Shown: positions 8,933-17,458 of the stretch, piece after piece
Position numbering within the stretch: position 1 is the stretch's first letter
Layout of the letters: each line of letters starts with the position of its first letter
Assembly (NCBI GenBank): GCA_020635855.1
Contig: JACJYZ010000002.1
Location: forward strand, 1,736,001 to 1,800,000
Direction: 5' to 3'
Origin: Flavobacteriales bacterium
Lineage (GTDB): Bacteria > Bacteroidota > Bacteroidia > JACJYZ01
Length of the DNA: 64,000 bases
Notes under the pieces: generated by a model
Seen by the model: only the letters and a program-made list of their open reading frames with translations
Databases searched by the model: none
Told to the model about the DNA's origin: nothing
Program-made: the position numbers and the translations under genes

Positions 8933-10210
8933 ATGCCTTTAGCTGACCCCAAACCATCACCTCCCGGATTTACCCGTTACCAGGTATTCATTGTTGCCAT
9001 CCTGACCATTCTGCAATTCACAATCGTACTGGACTTCATGGTACTGGCACCGTTGGGATATATCCTGCTGGACAAGCTGCATATCACACCGCATGAATTC
9101 GGGTTGGTTGTTTCCGCTTATGCATTCAGTGCCGGTATATCCGGTTTCCTTGCAGCCGGGTTTGCGGATAAGTTCGACCGGAAGAGGATGTTGTTGTTCT
9201 TCTATGGTGGATTTATCCTGGGCACATTCCTGTGCGGTTTCGCCCCTACCTATGAGTTGCTGATGGGTGCCCGCATTCTGACAGGTATTTTCGGCGGTGT
9301 AATCTCCTCCATCTCCTTTGCCATCATCACAGATCTCTTCGCCTTTCAGCAACGCGGGCGCGTAATGGGTTTTGTGCAGATGGCTTTTGCCGCAAGTCAG
9401 ATCCTGGGACTTCCCGTGGGCCTTTATCTTGCCAACCAATTCGACTGGCACGCTCCTTTTCTGATGATCGCCGCTTTGTCCATCCCCGTAGCAATTGTGG
9501 TTTCCTTCAAAATGAAACCGGTGAATGAACATCTTAAGCTGAAGTCGGAAAAGAATGCATTCCTGCACTTGTGGCATACACTGAAAGAATGGAAATATGT
9601 TCAGGCATTTCTGACCACAACACTGCTCGCTACCGGCGGCTTCATGCTGATGCCCTTCAGTACAGCATTCCTGGTTAACAATGTGGGCTTGACCGAGCAT
9701 GACCTGCCCCAGCTTTTCATGTTCACCGGTTTATTCTCCGTAGTTACAGGTCCTATCATAGGAAGACTGAGCGACGTCTTGGGTAAGTTCCGGGTATTTG
9801 CCGTAGGATCCGTTATCGGTGGGCTCATGGTGTATGTGTATACAAATCTTCCACCATCAACTTTCTGGCTGGTACTGGCCATCAACGTGATTCTGTTCAT
9901 CGGGATATCCTCCCGCATCATTTCCGCCACCGCTTTGATTACGGCTGTTCCCGAACCTAAAGACAGAGGTGCCTTCATGGGCATCAACTCGTCCATTCAA
10001 CAGGTGTCGGGCGGAATTGCTTCAGTGATCGCAGGCTTGATTGTAGATCAGAAAGGAGAAGACCAGCCGATTCTTCATTTCAACACGATCGGCTGGGTGG
10101 TGGTGTGCAGCATGGCTATCTGCATCCTGATGATGTGGAACATTGATCGCAACATCATCTCAAAAAAAGAGCCGGTTGATGTACCCGTGTCTTCTCCCGG
10201 AAAAGCCTAA
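8933..10210 (+). CDS. MFS transporter, DHA1-type drug or sugar efflux family
   Basis: The 425-residue protein has twelve predicted membrane helices. Motif A between helices 2 and 3 (GFLAAGFADKFDRKRML) places it in the major facilitator superfamily. Its length and the absence of a large central loop fit the DHA1/YdhP-AraJ-like group of proton-driven exporters. It is a monocistronic gene with its own promoter, convergent with the next gene, only 12 bases apart and without an obvious terminator. The substrate cannot be told from sequence. Confidence 0.85.
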   Translation: MPLADPKPSPPGFTRYQVFIVAILTILQFTIVLDFMVLAPLGYILLDKLHITPHEFGLVVSAYAFSAGISGFLAAGFADKFDRKRMLLFFYGGFILGTFLCGFAPTYELLMGARILTGIFGGVISSISFAIITDLFAFQQRGRVMGFVQMAFAASQILGLPVGLYLANQFDWHAPFLMIAALSIPVAIVVSFKMKPVNEHLKLKSEKNAFLHLWHTLKEWKYVQAFLTTTLLATGGFMLMPFSTAFLVNNVGLTEHDLPQLFMFTGLFSVVTGPIIGRLSDVLGKFRVFAVGSVIGGLMVYVYTNLPPSTFWLVLAINVILFIGISSRIISATALITAVPEPKDRGAFMGINSSIQQVSGGIASVIAGLIVDQKGEDQPILHFNTIGWVVVCSMAICILMMWNIDRNIISKKEPVDVPVSSPGKA

Positions 10211-10222
10211 AGAAATTGTTTT

Positions 10223-10735
10223 CTAAGGATGCTTGTAGGTACCGTCGAAAAGGGTGGCCCACGTCTTTCCCCCATCTTCGGTTTTTTCCCAATGTTGCCT
10301 GACGGTGCCGTCTGAATTGGGTGTCCAGGTGATGCGGTTATAGGTTTCGGTATTGCCGGTGGATGACTTGTCGTCAAGCACCATGCTACCGTTGATCATG
10401 CGGCCTGCCAACAACAGGCTACCTCCCTGGTTGTCTGTCCAGGTCTGATGCCATTGCTGATCTCCCTCATCAAAAAAATTCAGGCTGGTGCCAGTGAACT
10501 TGCCACCGTTGCCAGTCCAATGTTCAGCGAGCACGCAGCTGTCCTGCTCCATCGTAATCCGGTTATGACCGGCGAGTTTCCCCTGCGGGTTGGTTACCTC
10601 CCACTCCCCCAACCAGAAATCAAAAGACCGGTGTGGAGCCGTGCAACATTTACATGGCGTTGCGGGTGAATTGTTCTGAGCGTTTGCAAGGGCGCCGGTA
10701 AACAGGGCCGCAGCCAGCAGCAACATTTTTCTCAT
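10223..10735 (-). CDS. Secreted DUF1579-like protein
   Basis: The protein has 170 residues with a cleavable signal peptide (MRKMLLLAAALFTGALANAQ). The mature part contains the FDFWLGEWEV motif and several short beta strands, as in DUF1579/lipocalin-like proteins of unknown function. A CKCC cluster follows the signal sequence, an uncommon metal- or disulfide-prone patch. The start codon lies one base after the stop codon of the radical SAM gene, so the two are very likely co-translated. Confidence 0.7.
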   Translation of the reverse strand: MRKMLLLAAALFTGALANAQNNSPATPCKCCTAPHRSFDFWLGEWEVTNPQGKLAGHNRITMEQDSCVLAEHWTGNGGKFTGTSLNFFDEGDQQWHQTWTDNQGGSLLLAGRMINGSMVLDDKSSTGNTETYNRITWTPNSDGTVRQHWEKTEDGGKTWATLFDGTYKHP

Positions 10736-10736
10736 G

Positions 10737-11678
10737 TCAGGATCGGGTTTGAGGATGATACAATTTGCCCTGAAAGGTATCCCTGGCCTCCAGGTGTTTT
10801 TCCACGCGGCTGATCATCTCATGGTTTTTCAATCCACCCCACTGGGGTGCCACCAGCAGTCCGGGCGGTGCCTGAGCCATAAATCTTTCCACAGTAATGT
10901 CCGGACGTAGGCGCTCGAGGAAATCAACCACAAGCTCCACATACGATTCGGGTGTAAATGCCGGGAACCATTCGGGGTGCAGTTTGTATTGTTTCTCCAT
11001 GATGGTCTTCCGAATGATTTGCAGGTGATGTAGTTTCACCGCATGGATGGGCAGTTGACTCAGGCGATCGGCGTGTGCCACCATTTCATCTTGACTTTCA
11101 TGCGGAAGTCCGAGAATCATATGCGCGCCCAGGTGAAGTCCCCGACCGGCAGCACGGTCATATGCTTCAATGGTTTCCTCGAACGTGTGGCAACGGTTGA
11201 TGAATTCCAGGGTTTTGTTCAGCGTACTTTCTACACCAAATTCAAGTCCCACGAACATTCGCTTGTTCAGCGAGCCGAGGTAATCCAGCACACGATCCGA
11301 TACACAGTCGGGGCGGGTACCCACCACAAGCCCGATGATCTGCGGATGGCTGACCGCCTCTTCATACAAGCGGATCACCGTATCATCCGCCGCATATGAA
11401 TTGGTGTAGGCCTGGAAATAGGCAAGGTATTGCATGTCCTTATACTTCCGGGAGAAGAAACGGATGCCTTCGTCCAGTTGGTTGTGGATGGTTTTGGTGG
11501 GCTCGCAGTAGTCGGGGTTGAATGAATTGTTGTTGCAGTAGGTACAGCCGCCGTATCCTTTGCTACCGTCACGGTTCGGACAGGTGAAACCTGTATTCAG
11601 GGATACCTTCTGAATTTTCCCCGGGAACCTGCTTTTCCAGAATTCAGCCGGAGTGTTATATCTGCTTGCAACCTGCAT
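10737..11678 (-). CDS. TIGR01212-type radical SAM protein (YhcC-like)
   Basis: I place the start at the ATG at 11678 (313 residues, MQVASRYNTPAEF). The longer frame to 12038 would overlap the upstream gene and encodes nothing family-like. The cluster-binding segment is CPNRDGSKGYGGCTYC, with the C-x11-C-x2-C spacing of the TIGR01212/YhcC group rather than the canonical CxxxCxxC. Downstream motifs fit a radical SAM barrel (GLVVGTRPDCVSD, GLEFGVES, GAHMILGLPHES). The reaction of this family is not established. It follows the oxidase gene by 35 bases and precedes the DUF1579-like gene by one. Confidence 0.88.
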   Translation of the reverse strand: MQVASRYNTPAEFWKSRFPGKIQKVSLNTGFTCPNRDGSKGYGGCTYCNNNSFNPDYCEPTKTIHNQLDEGIRFFSRKYKDMQYLAYFQAYTNSYAADDTVIRLYEEAVSHPQIIGLVVGTRPDCVSDRVLDYLGSLNKRMFVGLEFGVESTLNKTLEFINRCHTFEETIEAYDRAAGRGLHLGAHMILGLPHESQDEMVAHADRLSQLPIHAVKLHHLQIIRKTIMEKQYKLHPEWFPAFTPESYVELVVDFLERLRPDITVERFMAQAPPGLLVAPQWGGLKNHEMISRVEKHLEARDTFQGKLYHPQTRS

Positions 11679-11713
11679 GCTGCAAGATCGGAATAATTTG
11701 CTTGAGGAATGGA

Positions 11714-13216
11714 TCAAGCCTCCGCCGAAGCATCCTGTCCCACACCCAACCTGTCGGTAAATGCATTGCGGAAAGTTCCCCTTTTGTTGTAGAGGGCGAA
11801 CACCTCTTTCCACACACCGAACATGGGATACCACGCCCCTATACGATCCAGATACCCCGAAGTAATGCGGTTGTGAAGCTTGCCCCAGTGAGGCCTTCCC
11901 CCCATGGAAAACTGCACATCCTGGTAGTGGGAAGTGATCTCGTAAGCGCCTTTGGTACGGGCCACGTTGGGTGTATCGATGTAGCAAACGTCCATGTTGT
12001 AATCCGGAGCCATGTAATGCCCGGATGACCTCACCCACCGCATACCGATCTGTGAAGAGTGATACAGGTTGCTGATGGTTGAGACATGTTCTGCCGTAGC
12101 AAACAACTTTTCCATCACAGCCACCAGGCGTGCCGGATCGTTGGCATCAAAGGCAAACTCCGAATCCATGCCATGTTCTTTCATCCGTACCTGTCCGAGG
12201 AACAGTACCTTGTGTGCCCGGTTGGTATAGATGCGGTCTTTCATACCGGTGAGGCTGCTCTCCACGATCTTCGGGATTTTGCGCGGATTGAGCTGCATCC
12301 ACATCAGCGCCAGTCTGGGCATGCCCGGTATGGAACCAAGGATACTTAACAAGATCGGTCGTGTAGCGCCCCCCAGGCCCCGTTTCGTCGGTTTCTCTGT
12401 CAGGTCGCGGTGTCTGATGAGGATCGCGGTGTGGTCAGACTGTCCCTTGACGATGTAAGGATTCACCCGCACGCTCACCGAACGAAGCTCCGAGCCGTCA
12501 TCATCCTTATGAATTGATCCGTCAAGGATGGCTGCTTTCACTTCTGCCCATTTTCGCAGCACGCGGTCTTCACGGATGTAATACATATCACGTGTCTCAA
12601 TGGTATAGGAATAGATCAGTCCGAAACCACCGAAACCCACAAGGGCACTGTGAAACACATCATCGTTCTGTACCAACCGGATCTTGGAATTTGTATACCG
12701 CGCCGGATCGGTTATGCCGTTGGATGGTTCGATACGTTGGATCTCACCTGACTCGGTGACCATCACAAACGAGTGCACCATGCCGGGCAAAGCGGGCAGG
12801 CTTCTGCCTGATCCGTGGGTGGCAGTGGATGACGCACCGCCGAATGTCTGGTGATCGATGCCTCCCATGTTGATGATGGCCATCTGCCGGCTGTCAAGAC
12901 CTTTGTTGAGATCGTGGATGGTAATTCCGCACTCCACTTCCACCAGGTTCCGGCTCACCCAATCATCTTTCAACTGGTCTTTATTGATCTTCAGAAACCG
13001 GTTCAGGGAATGGGTATCAACCAGGTAGTCTCCCGTGATGGCAACATCCGAAAATGAATGACCGGATCCGACGGCGCGCACGCGCAATCCTTGCCGGGTG
13101 GCTTCATTAATGATTTCCACGAGGTCATCCAGCGATTCGGGGATCCAGTATTTCAGCGGCTGTACCGCCAGGTGTTTGATGGAGTTTCTCCAGGTATACC
13201 GTTGTTTGACTTTCAT
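11714..13216 (-). CDS. FAD-dependent sugar-lactone oxidase (ALO/gulonolactone oxidase family)
   Basis: The protein has 500 residues. The N-terminal FAD-binding PCMH-type domain contains RVRAVGSGHSFSDVA, whose GHS motif is the site of flavin attachment in this family. The second FAD segment is GGASSTATHGSGRSLPALPG. The C-terminal ALO domain ends with the diagnostic GGRPHWGK at about residue 445. Family members oxidise aldono-lactones or alditols with oxygen as acceptor. No signal peptide is visible. The start ATG overlaps the stop of the 643-residue gene by the 4-base ATGA, so translation is probably coupled. Confidence 0.85.
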   Translation of the reverse strand: MKVKQRYTWRNSIKHLAVQPLKYWIPESLDDLVEIINEATRQGLRVRAVGSGHSFSDVAITGDYLVDTHSLNRFLKINKDQLKDDWVSRNLVEVECGITIHDLNKGLDSRQMAIINMGGIDHQTFGGASSTATHGSGRSLPALPGMVHSFVMVTESGEIQRIEPSNGITDPARYTNSKIRLVQNDDVFHSALVGFGGFGLIYSYTIETRDMYYIREDRVLRKWAEVKAAILDGSIHKDDDGSELRSVSVRVNPYIVKGQSDHTAILIRHRDLTEKPTKRGLGGATRPILLSILGSIPGMPRLALMWMQLNPRKIPKIVESSLTGMKDRIYTNRAHKVLFLGQVRMKEHGMDSEFAFDANDPARLVAVMEKLFATAEHVSTISNLYHSSQIGMRWVRSSGHYMAPDYNMDVCYIDTPNVARTKGAYEITSHYQDVQFSMGGRPHWGKLHNRITSGYLDRIGAWYPMFGVWKEVFALYNKRGTFRNAFTDRLGVGQDASAEA

Positions 13217-15144
13217 GGCTTGGTGAAAAAGTTAAGCAGGGGGATATCCACCAAAATCGCCACATGCCATCTTTTTCCACCTGTAAGTACCGCACTGGAG
13301 GTGCCGGTGCCGGTTGAGCTTATTTCGCGGAGGGCCGGACCGAATTGTCCGCCACCGCCCACGGAGAAGGGTGTATTGCGGATGTTCAGGTACAAAGACG
13401 CGCCGGGTGCGAGCAGGTTCTGAAAACTTAGCTCCGGCAAGTCTTCCGCATCCGTATTTTCAAGGCGATAAGCCGTTAATGCGCCCACATCAATTACCGA
13501 GAAGAACAGGGTACCTCCCGCGATGATCTTCTGTTTTTTATCCCATTTACCGCTGCTTATGGCAAGTCCCACCGGAGCAGAAATTCCGGTAATGGAAGAC
13601 GGATCTGTACCGGCCGTGGTGGAATATTCCCTGCCATAGAAGGGGCCTATGTATGCGTTCAGCGAGATGTTGCATGCAGACGCACGCTTCACGGAAGCGC
13701 TACCCGGCGGAAGCGCAATCGCCTCGATGGCTTGCTTTGCCTCATCTGAAGATTGGGCGGTGAGTACCGCAGCCATCAACCGTGCATAAGTAAGGATGTG
13801 ATTGCTTTGAAGGTCCATACCATCCAGCAATTGAAATGCATGGTAGACCACTTCCTGAAAATCCTGGGCAGTGATGGCTGGCAACAAAGCCATGGTATGT
13901 GATGCCTGCGAAATGTCGTCCCTGATTTCCGACATGAAGCTACGCGCATCTTCCGAAAGTTGCTGTGCTGGCTTCACCACCTGTAATTTCACCAGTGTTT
14001 TTTCCAGCGACTCGAACAGGTTGGTCAGGTGCTGTGCGTAGGGAATTGCGGCAGACAACCGCTGTGTGTCATCGGCTGTGTTCTGTTTCCTCATATCGGA
14101 AACCAGTTTTCTTCCATTGTCACCCATGCCCTGCCAGGAAGCGAACAATGCGGGAATATCGGCGGGGTTTTTATCCAGGTCTTCTATTACATTCTTCAGG
14201 TACACCACATTCTGTCCCACCTTGAATCGGATGTTATGTTGATTTGCATCCGACCAAAGCAAGCCAAGGTATACTTTACGGAGTGTGGCATTGGTAACCA
14301 GGTTTTGCCAGTTTAAGCCACGACCGCTTGTTGTTCCGCGAACCAGGAAATCTGCCAGTTTGATCAGGTTCACGCCGTTGGACAATACCGAATCCTCAGC
14401 GGCCATAAACATTGGATCCTGGTAGATGGCAGCCAGTGCAACCTCAAGGTCGTCTCCATCAACAATACCGTTAAACACATCGCACAAAGCCCATATCACA
14501 AGCCCGTCTTTTGAGTGAAAAAACTTCTCTATGGCTACGGCACGCTCTTTCGCCTTCGGCTTGGCGTTGGCTGCCACCTGCATGCTGGCCAGGTCGGGCA
14601 CATGTTGTGTCAGCGTCTCAAGGTCGTCTCGGAATGCAGGCCGTAGTGTAGGCACCAGGTTCATGGCCTGTGCGGCATCCAGGTTAGAGAGCAGTTTGGC
14701 AGTTTCTGGAAACAACGTCGTCAGTTCTGGCACATTTGCCAGTGCGTTTTGCATTTTCTGAAAGAAGCTGACGGTGAGTTCCGCTTGTGCCCGTTCCACA
14801 AGAAAATCTGCAAGCCCACCCGCAATGTTCGTTGCCGACAGGCCACCGAAAGGGTTCAGGGATGAAAATCCGCCTGCCAATGGTACTTGTGTGGACTCGG
14901 CACTGCTGAGTCCGCCCTGGGCCATCATGGGATCCAGGAAGGGATTGCCTTGTTGCCCCGATCGCGGATACCCGTATTGGTCGAGGGTTTGCAGGATGAT
15001 GGTTTTTGCTTCATCCGATTCCGGGGCGAAGAAATTGGCCGGAGCTACATAGCTGGCCAGACGATGCGCATCAATCCAGGCGTTCTGCGACATTCCACTC
15101 GACGCAAAAAGTGCGGCACCTATAAAGCAGAGGATTTTTTTCAT
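13213..15144 (-). CDS. Secreted protein of unknown function, 643 residues
   Basis: I do not recognise a named family. A signal peptide (MKKILCFIGAALFASSGMSQ) precedes a long, mostly helical region (about residues 100-480, including ADFLVERAQAELTVSFFQKM). The last 150 residues are glycine- and strand-rich (NAYIGPFYGREY, then VGGGGQFGPALREI), like the end of an outer-membrane barrel. It lies between a subtilisin-like protease and a lactone oxidase with 4-base ATGA overlaps on both sides, which argues for a fixed stoichiometry or shared process. It is a plausible outer-membrane partner or substrate of the protease. Confidence 0.75.
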   Translation of the reverse strand: MKKILCFIGAALFASSGMSQNAWIDAHRLASYVAPANFFAPESDEAKTIILQTLDQYGYPRSGQQGNPFLDPMMAQGGLSSAESTQVPLAGGFSSLNPFGGLSATNIAGGLADFLVERAQAELTVSFFQKMQNALANVPELTTLFPETAKLLSNLDAAQAMNLVPTLRPAFRDDLETLTQHVPDLASMQVAANAKPKAKERAVAIEKFFHSKDGLVIWALCDVFNGIVDGDDLEVALAAIYQDPMFMAAEDSVLSNGVNLIKLADFLVRGTTSGRGLNWQNLVTNATLRKVYLGLLWSDANQHNIRFKVGQNVVYLKNVIEDLDKNPADIPALFASWQGMGDNGRKLVSDMRKQNTADDTQRLSAAIPYAQHLTNLFESLEKTLVKLQVVKPAQQLSEDARSFMSEIRDDISQASHTMALLPAITAQDFQEVVYHAFQLLDGMDLQSNHILTYARLMAAVLTAQSSDEAKQAIEAIALPPGSASVKRASACNISLNAYIGPFYGREYSTTAGTDPSSITGISAPVGLAISSGKWDKKQKIIAGGTLFFSVIDVGALTAYRLENTDAEDLPELSFQNLLAPGASLYLNIRNTPFSVGGGGQFGPALREISSTGTGTSSAVLTGGKRWHVAILVDIPLLNFFTKP

Positions 15145-16010
15145 TTAAGGAGGATTATTTCCTGGCGAATGGCGCGGTAGTCGTACCCATTGACCTGCTT
15201 AACTTCAGAGATGTTTTTCAGCCATGTGCGAAAATCCTGCACGCCGGTTCCGGGAAAATACGCTTTGAACAATACAGCCATGGCAGCCACCAGCGGTGTT
15301 GCCATACTGGTTCCCGATTCGGTTCCGTATCCACCTTTGATCATGGGATAGCAACTGGTGATATCCCGACCGGGTACATTGATATCAACGGCAGGACTTT
15401 GAACCGTAAAATCAGAAAGTTGAAAATTGTCGTCCACCGAACCCACGGCCACCACGCCGGGATATAGGGCAGGATAATCTGCATCTCCCTTATCTTCGGT
15501 TTTGTTGCCAATGGCTGCAACGATGATTTTGTTTCTTTTCACTGCTTCATTCACCAGATCCGAGATGCCATCAACCGCATGGGGGACACCGAGAGAAATG
15601 GAAACCACATCTGATTTTTCCAAAGCCCATGCCAACGCATTGGTAAGCACACCGTCATTGATGCCGAAACCACGTACACCGGTAATTTTTCCGATGTTGA
15701 GTGGTAAGCCGGGAATGGCTCCGCGAATGCGTTCCGCACCCGTTGCTGATATGATCCCGGCCACATGCGTTCCATGCCCGTCAGTATCAGTGCAATCTTT
15801 GCCCGGCCAGAAAAAATTCTGGGATTCCTTCACTACACCAACCAGATCCGGATGTGTTGCATCAATGCCACTGTCCAGCAATGCGACCGAATGATCTTTG
15901 ATTTTAATACCCCGGCTTTGGGCCGGCAACCCGAAGGTTGTCACCCATTGAGTAATTTCCATGGTGTGCGATGTGTGGGGAAAGCCGGTCGGAGGACTCC
16001 GGGCATTCAC
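15141..16010 (-). CDS. Subtilisin-like serine protease (family S8)
   Basis: The 289-residue frame carries the full catalytic triad: Asp46 in ALLDSGID, His79 in DGHGTHVAGI and Ser235 in GTSMATPLVAA, with oxyanion Asn169 in AAIGN. There is no signal peptide or pro-domain, and the catalytic core starts almost at once, as in intracellular subtilisins. The start is uncertain: a GTG at 16010 gives an N-terminus (MNARSPPTG) that looks non-coding, and the ATG at 15962 (MEITQWVTT) may be the true start. Its stop overlaps the next start by ATGA. A cytosolic protease so tightly coupled to a secreted protein is unusual. Confidence 0.85.
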   Translation of the reverse strand: MNARSPPTGFPHTSHTMEITQWVTTFGLPAQSRGIKIKDHSVALLDSGIDATHPDLVGVVKESQNFFWPGKDCTDTDGHGTHVAGIISATGAERIRGAIPGLPLNIGKITGVRGFGINDGVLTNALAWALEKSDVVSISLGVPHAVDGISDLVNEAVKRNKIIVAAIGNKTEDKGDADYPALYPGVVAVGSVDDNFQLSDFTVQSPAVDINVPGRDITSCYPMIKGGYGTESGTSMATPLVAAMAVLFKAYFPGTGVQDFRTWLKNISEVKQVNGYDYRAIRQEIILLK

Positions 16011-16063
16011 CTCCGTTTATGATGCAATATTACACAAATTCATTTTTTCCGTAGCCGGATGAA

Positions 16064-17365
16064 TCATTTTCCCTGACGAAACGCTTCCAATGCCCTTTGC
16101 GAAGCCACTTTCAAGTCGAGTTGTTGTTGCAAATAGGAAGGTGAATTGAACTCGGGAACCCATTCTTTAACGTACGTGTTTTTCGGATCAAAGCGCTTTT
16201 GCTGAGCAAGTGGATTGAAGATCCGGAAGTATGGGGCGGCATCTGTTCCGGTTCCTGCAACCCACTGCCAGTTGCCCACATTTGATGCTTGTTCGTAATC
16301 CAGCAAATGCGCTGCAAACCATCGCTCCCCCCATGTCCAGTCGACCAGCAAATGTTTCACCAGAAAGGAAGCGGCGATCATGCGAACCCGGTTTGCCATG
16401 GTTCCTGTTTTTGCAAGCTGTCGCATTCCGGCATCCACCAAAGGGAAACCGGTGTTACCGGACCGCCAGCGATCAAAATCTTCTTCGTTGTTGCGCCATG
16501 TCACAAATTTTCCTCTTGTCCTGAAAGGCTCGTTCACCGTCTCTGGGAAGTGCCACAGGCATTGAAAAAAGAATTCGCGCCAGATCAGCTCAGATTGCAA
16601 CACTTCGGAGACGGGTGTTACGGCATGCATCAACCTGCGAATGCTCAGGGTACCAAAACGAAGATGCGGTCCGAAACATGTTCCTGCCTTGGCGGCCGGA
16701 TAGTCTCTGGAGTCGGCATATTTCACCCATACTTCCTCCTCCATCCGCGGTGGTGGTATGGAAATGAGCGACTGCCTGAAACTCAACTGCTCAAGCGTTG
16801 GAAATTCCGCAGACCAGTTATAAAAAGCACTTGATACCGGTACATCTTCTGTGAACGAAACCGGGACTTGCCGATACGCCTCCAACCACTTTCTTTTGTA
16901 GGGAGTGAATACCGTGTAGGGGGTGCCTGTAGCAGAAAGCACTTCGTCCTTCTCAAAAATCACATGATCCTTGAATGTATGAAAGGCGACACCCTGGTCT
17001 GTAAGTGCCACGTTAATGATTTGCTCGGTCTCCCTGTCTTGAGGCTCATATCCGCGGTTGGTATAAACAGCGCCTACACGGTACTGTTTCAATAGAGACT
17101 GAATTACAGACAGCACATCACCTCTTTTGACCAACAATCCCGAGCTATAGGCAAGCAATGAAGCATGCAACTTCTGCAGATGTTGGTATACAAATAAGGT
17201 GCGTGCATCATCTGGCTGCAATTGCCGGGTGTAGTATGCATCAAAAACAAAAACCGGCAGAACAGGCAAGCCGGATGCGCATGCCGCCATCAGGCCGGTG
17301 TTGTCTTCCAGCCGGAGATCCCTTCGGAACCAGAATATGCAGATTTCAGGAGTTGAGGTTTCCAT
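16064..17365 (-). CDS. phr: Deoxyribodipyrimidine photolyase
   Basis: The 433-residue protein shows both domains of the cryptochrome/photolyase family. The antenna domain begins IFWFRRDLRLEDNTGL. The FAD domain holds WREFFFQCLWHFPE and the signature WGERWFAAHLLDYEQASNVG, followed by NWQWVAGTGTDAAPYFRIFN. These tryptophans and the length fit a class I CPD photolyase, which repairs cyclobutane pyrimidine dimers using light. A cryptochrome role cannot be fully excluded. It lies 53 bases upstream of the protease gene on the same strand. Confidence 0.92.
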   Translation of the reverse strand: METSTPEICIFWFRRDLRLEDNTGLMAACASGLPVLPVFVFDAYYTRQLQPDDARTLFVYQHLQKLHASLLAYSSGLLVKRGDVLSVIQSLLKQYRVGAVYTNRGYEPQDRETEQIINVALTDQGVAFHTFKDHVIFEKDEVLSATGTPYTVFTPYKRKWLEAYRQVPVSFTEDVPVSSAFYNWSAEFPTLEQLSFRQSLISIPPPRMEEEVWVKYADSRDYPAAKAGTCFGPHLRFGTLSIRRLMHAVTPVSEVLQSELIWREFFFQCLWHFPETVNEPFRTRGKFVTWRNNEEDFDRWRSGNTGFPLVDAGMRQLAKTGTMANRVRMIAASFLVKHLLVDWTWGERWFAAHLLDYEQASNVGNWQWVAGTGTDAAPYFRIFNPLAQQKRFDPKNTYVKEWVPEFNSPSYLQQQLDLKVASQRALEAFRQGK

Positions 17366-17397
17366 ATATCCAGAACACTCAACCCAGAGAAAAGTTC

Positions 17398-17438
17398 AAA
17401 AAAATAAAGCGACCGGTTGATTGTGCTCAACCGGTCGC
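17398..17438 (-). terminator. Strong terminator of the PDZ gene
   Basis: A perfect 12-bp stem (GCGACCGGTTGA at 17409-17420 with its complement at 17427-17438) encloses a 6-nt loop. On the minus strand it is followed by a T-rich tract. It lies just downstream of the PDZ protein gene. Confidence 0.9.
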
Positions 17439-17458
17439 CTTCGTGAAGAATGAAACCC

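Noticed and set aside
11679..12038. N-terminal extension of the radical SAM protein
   Set aside because: The extra 120 codons overlap the oxidase gene in another frame and are unlike the family; the ATG at 11678 gives the usual length.
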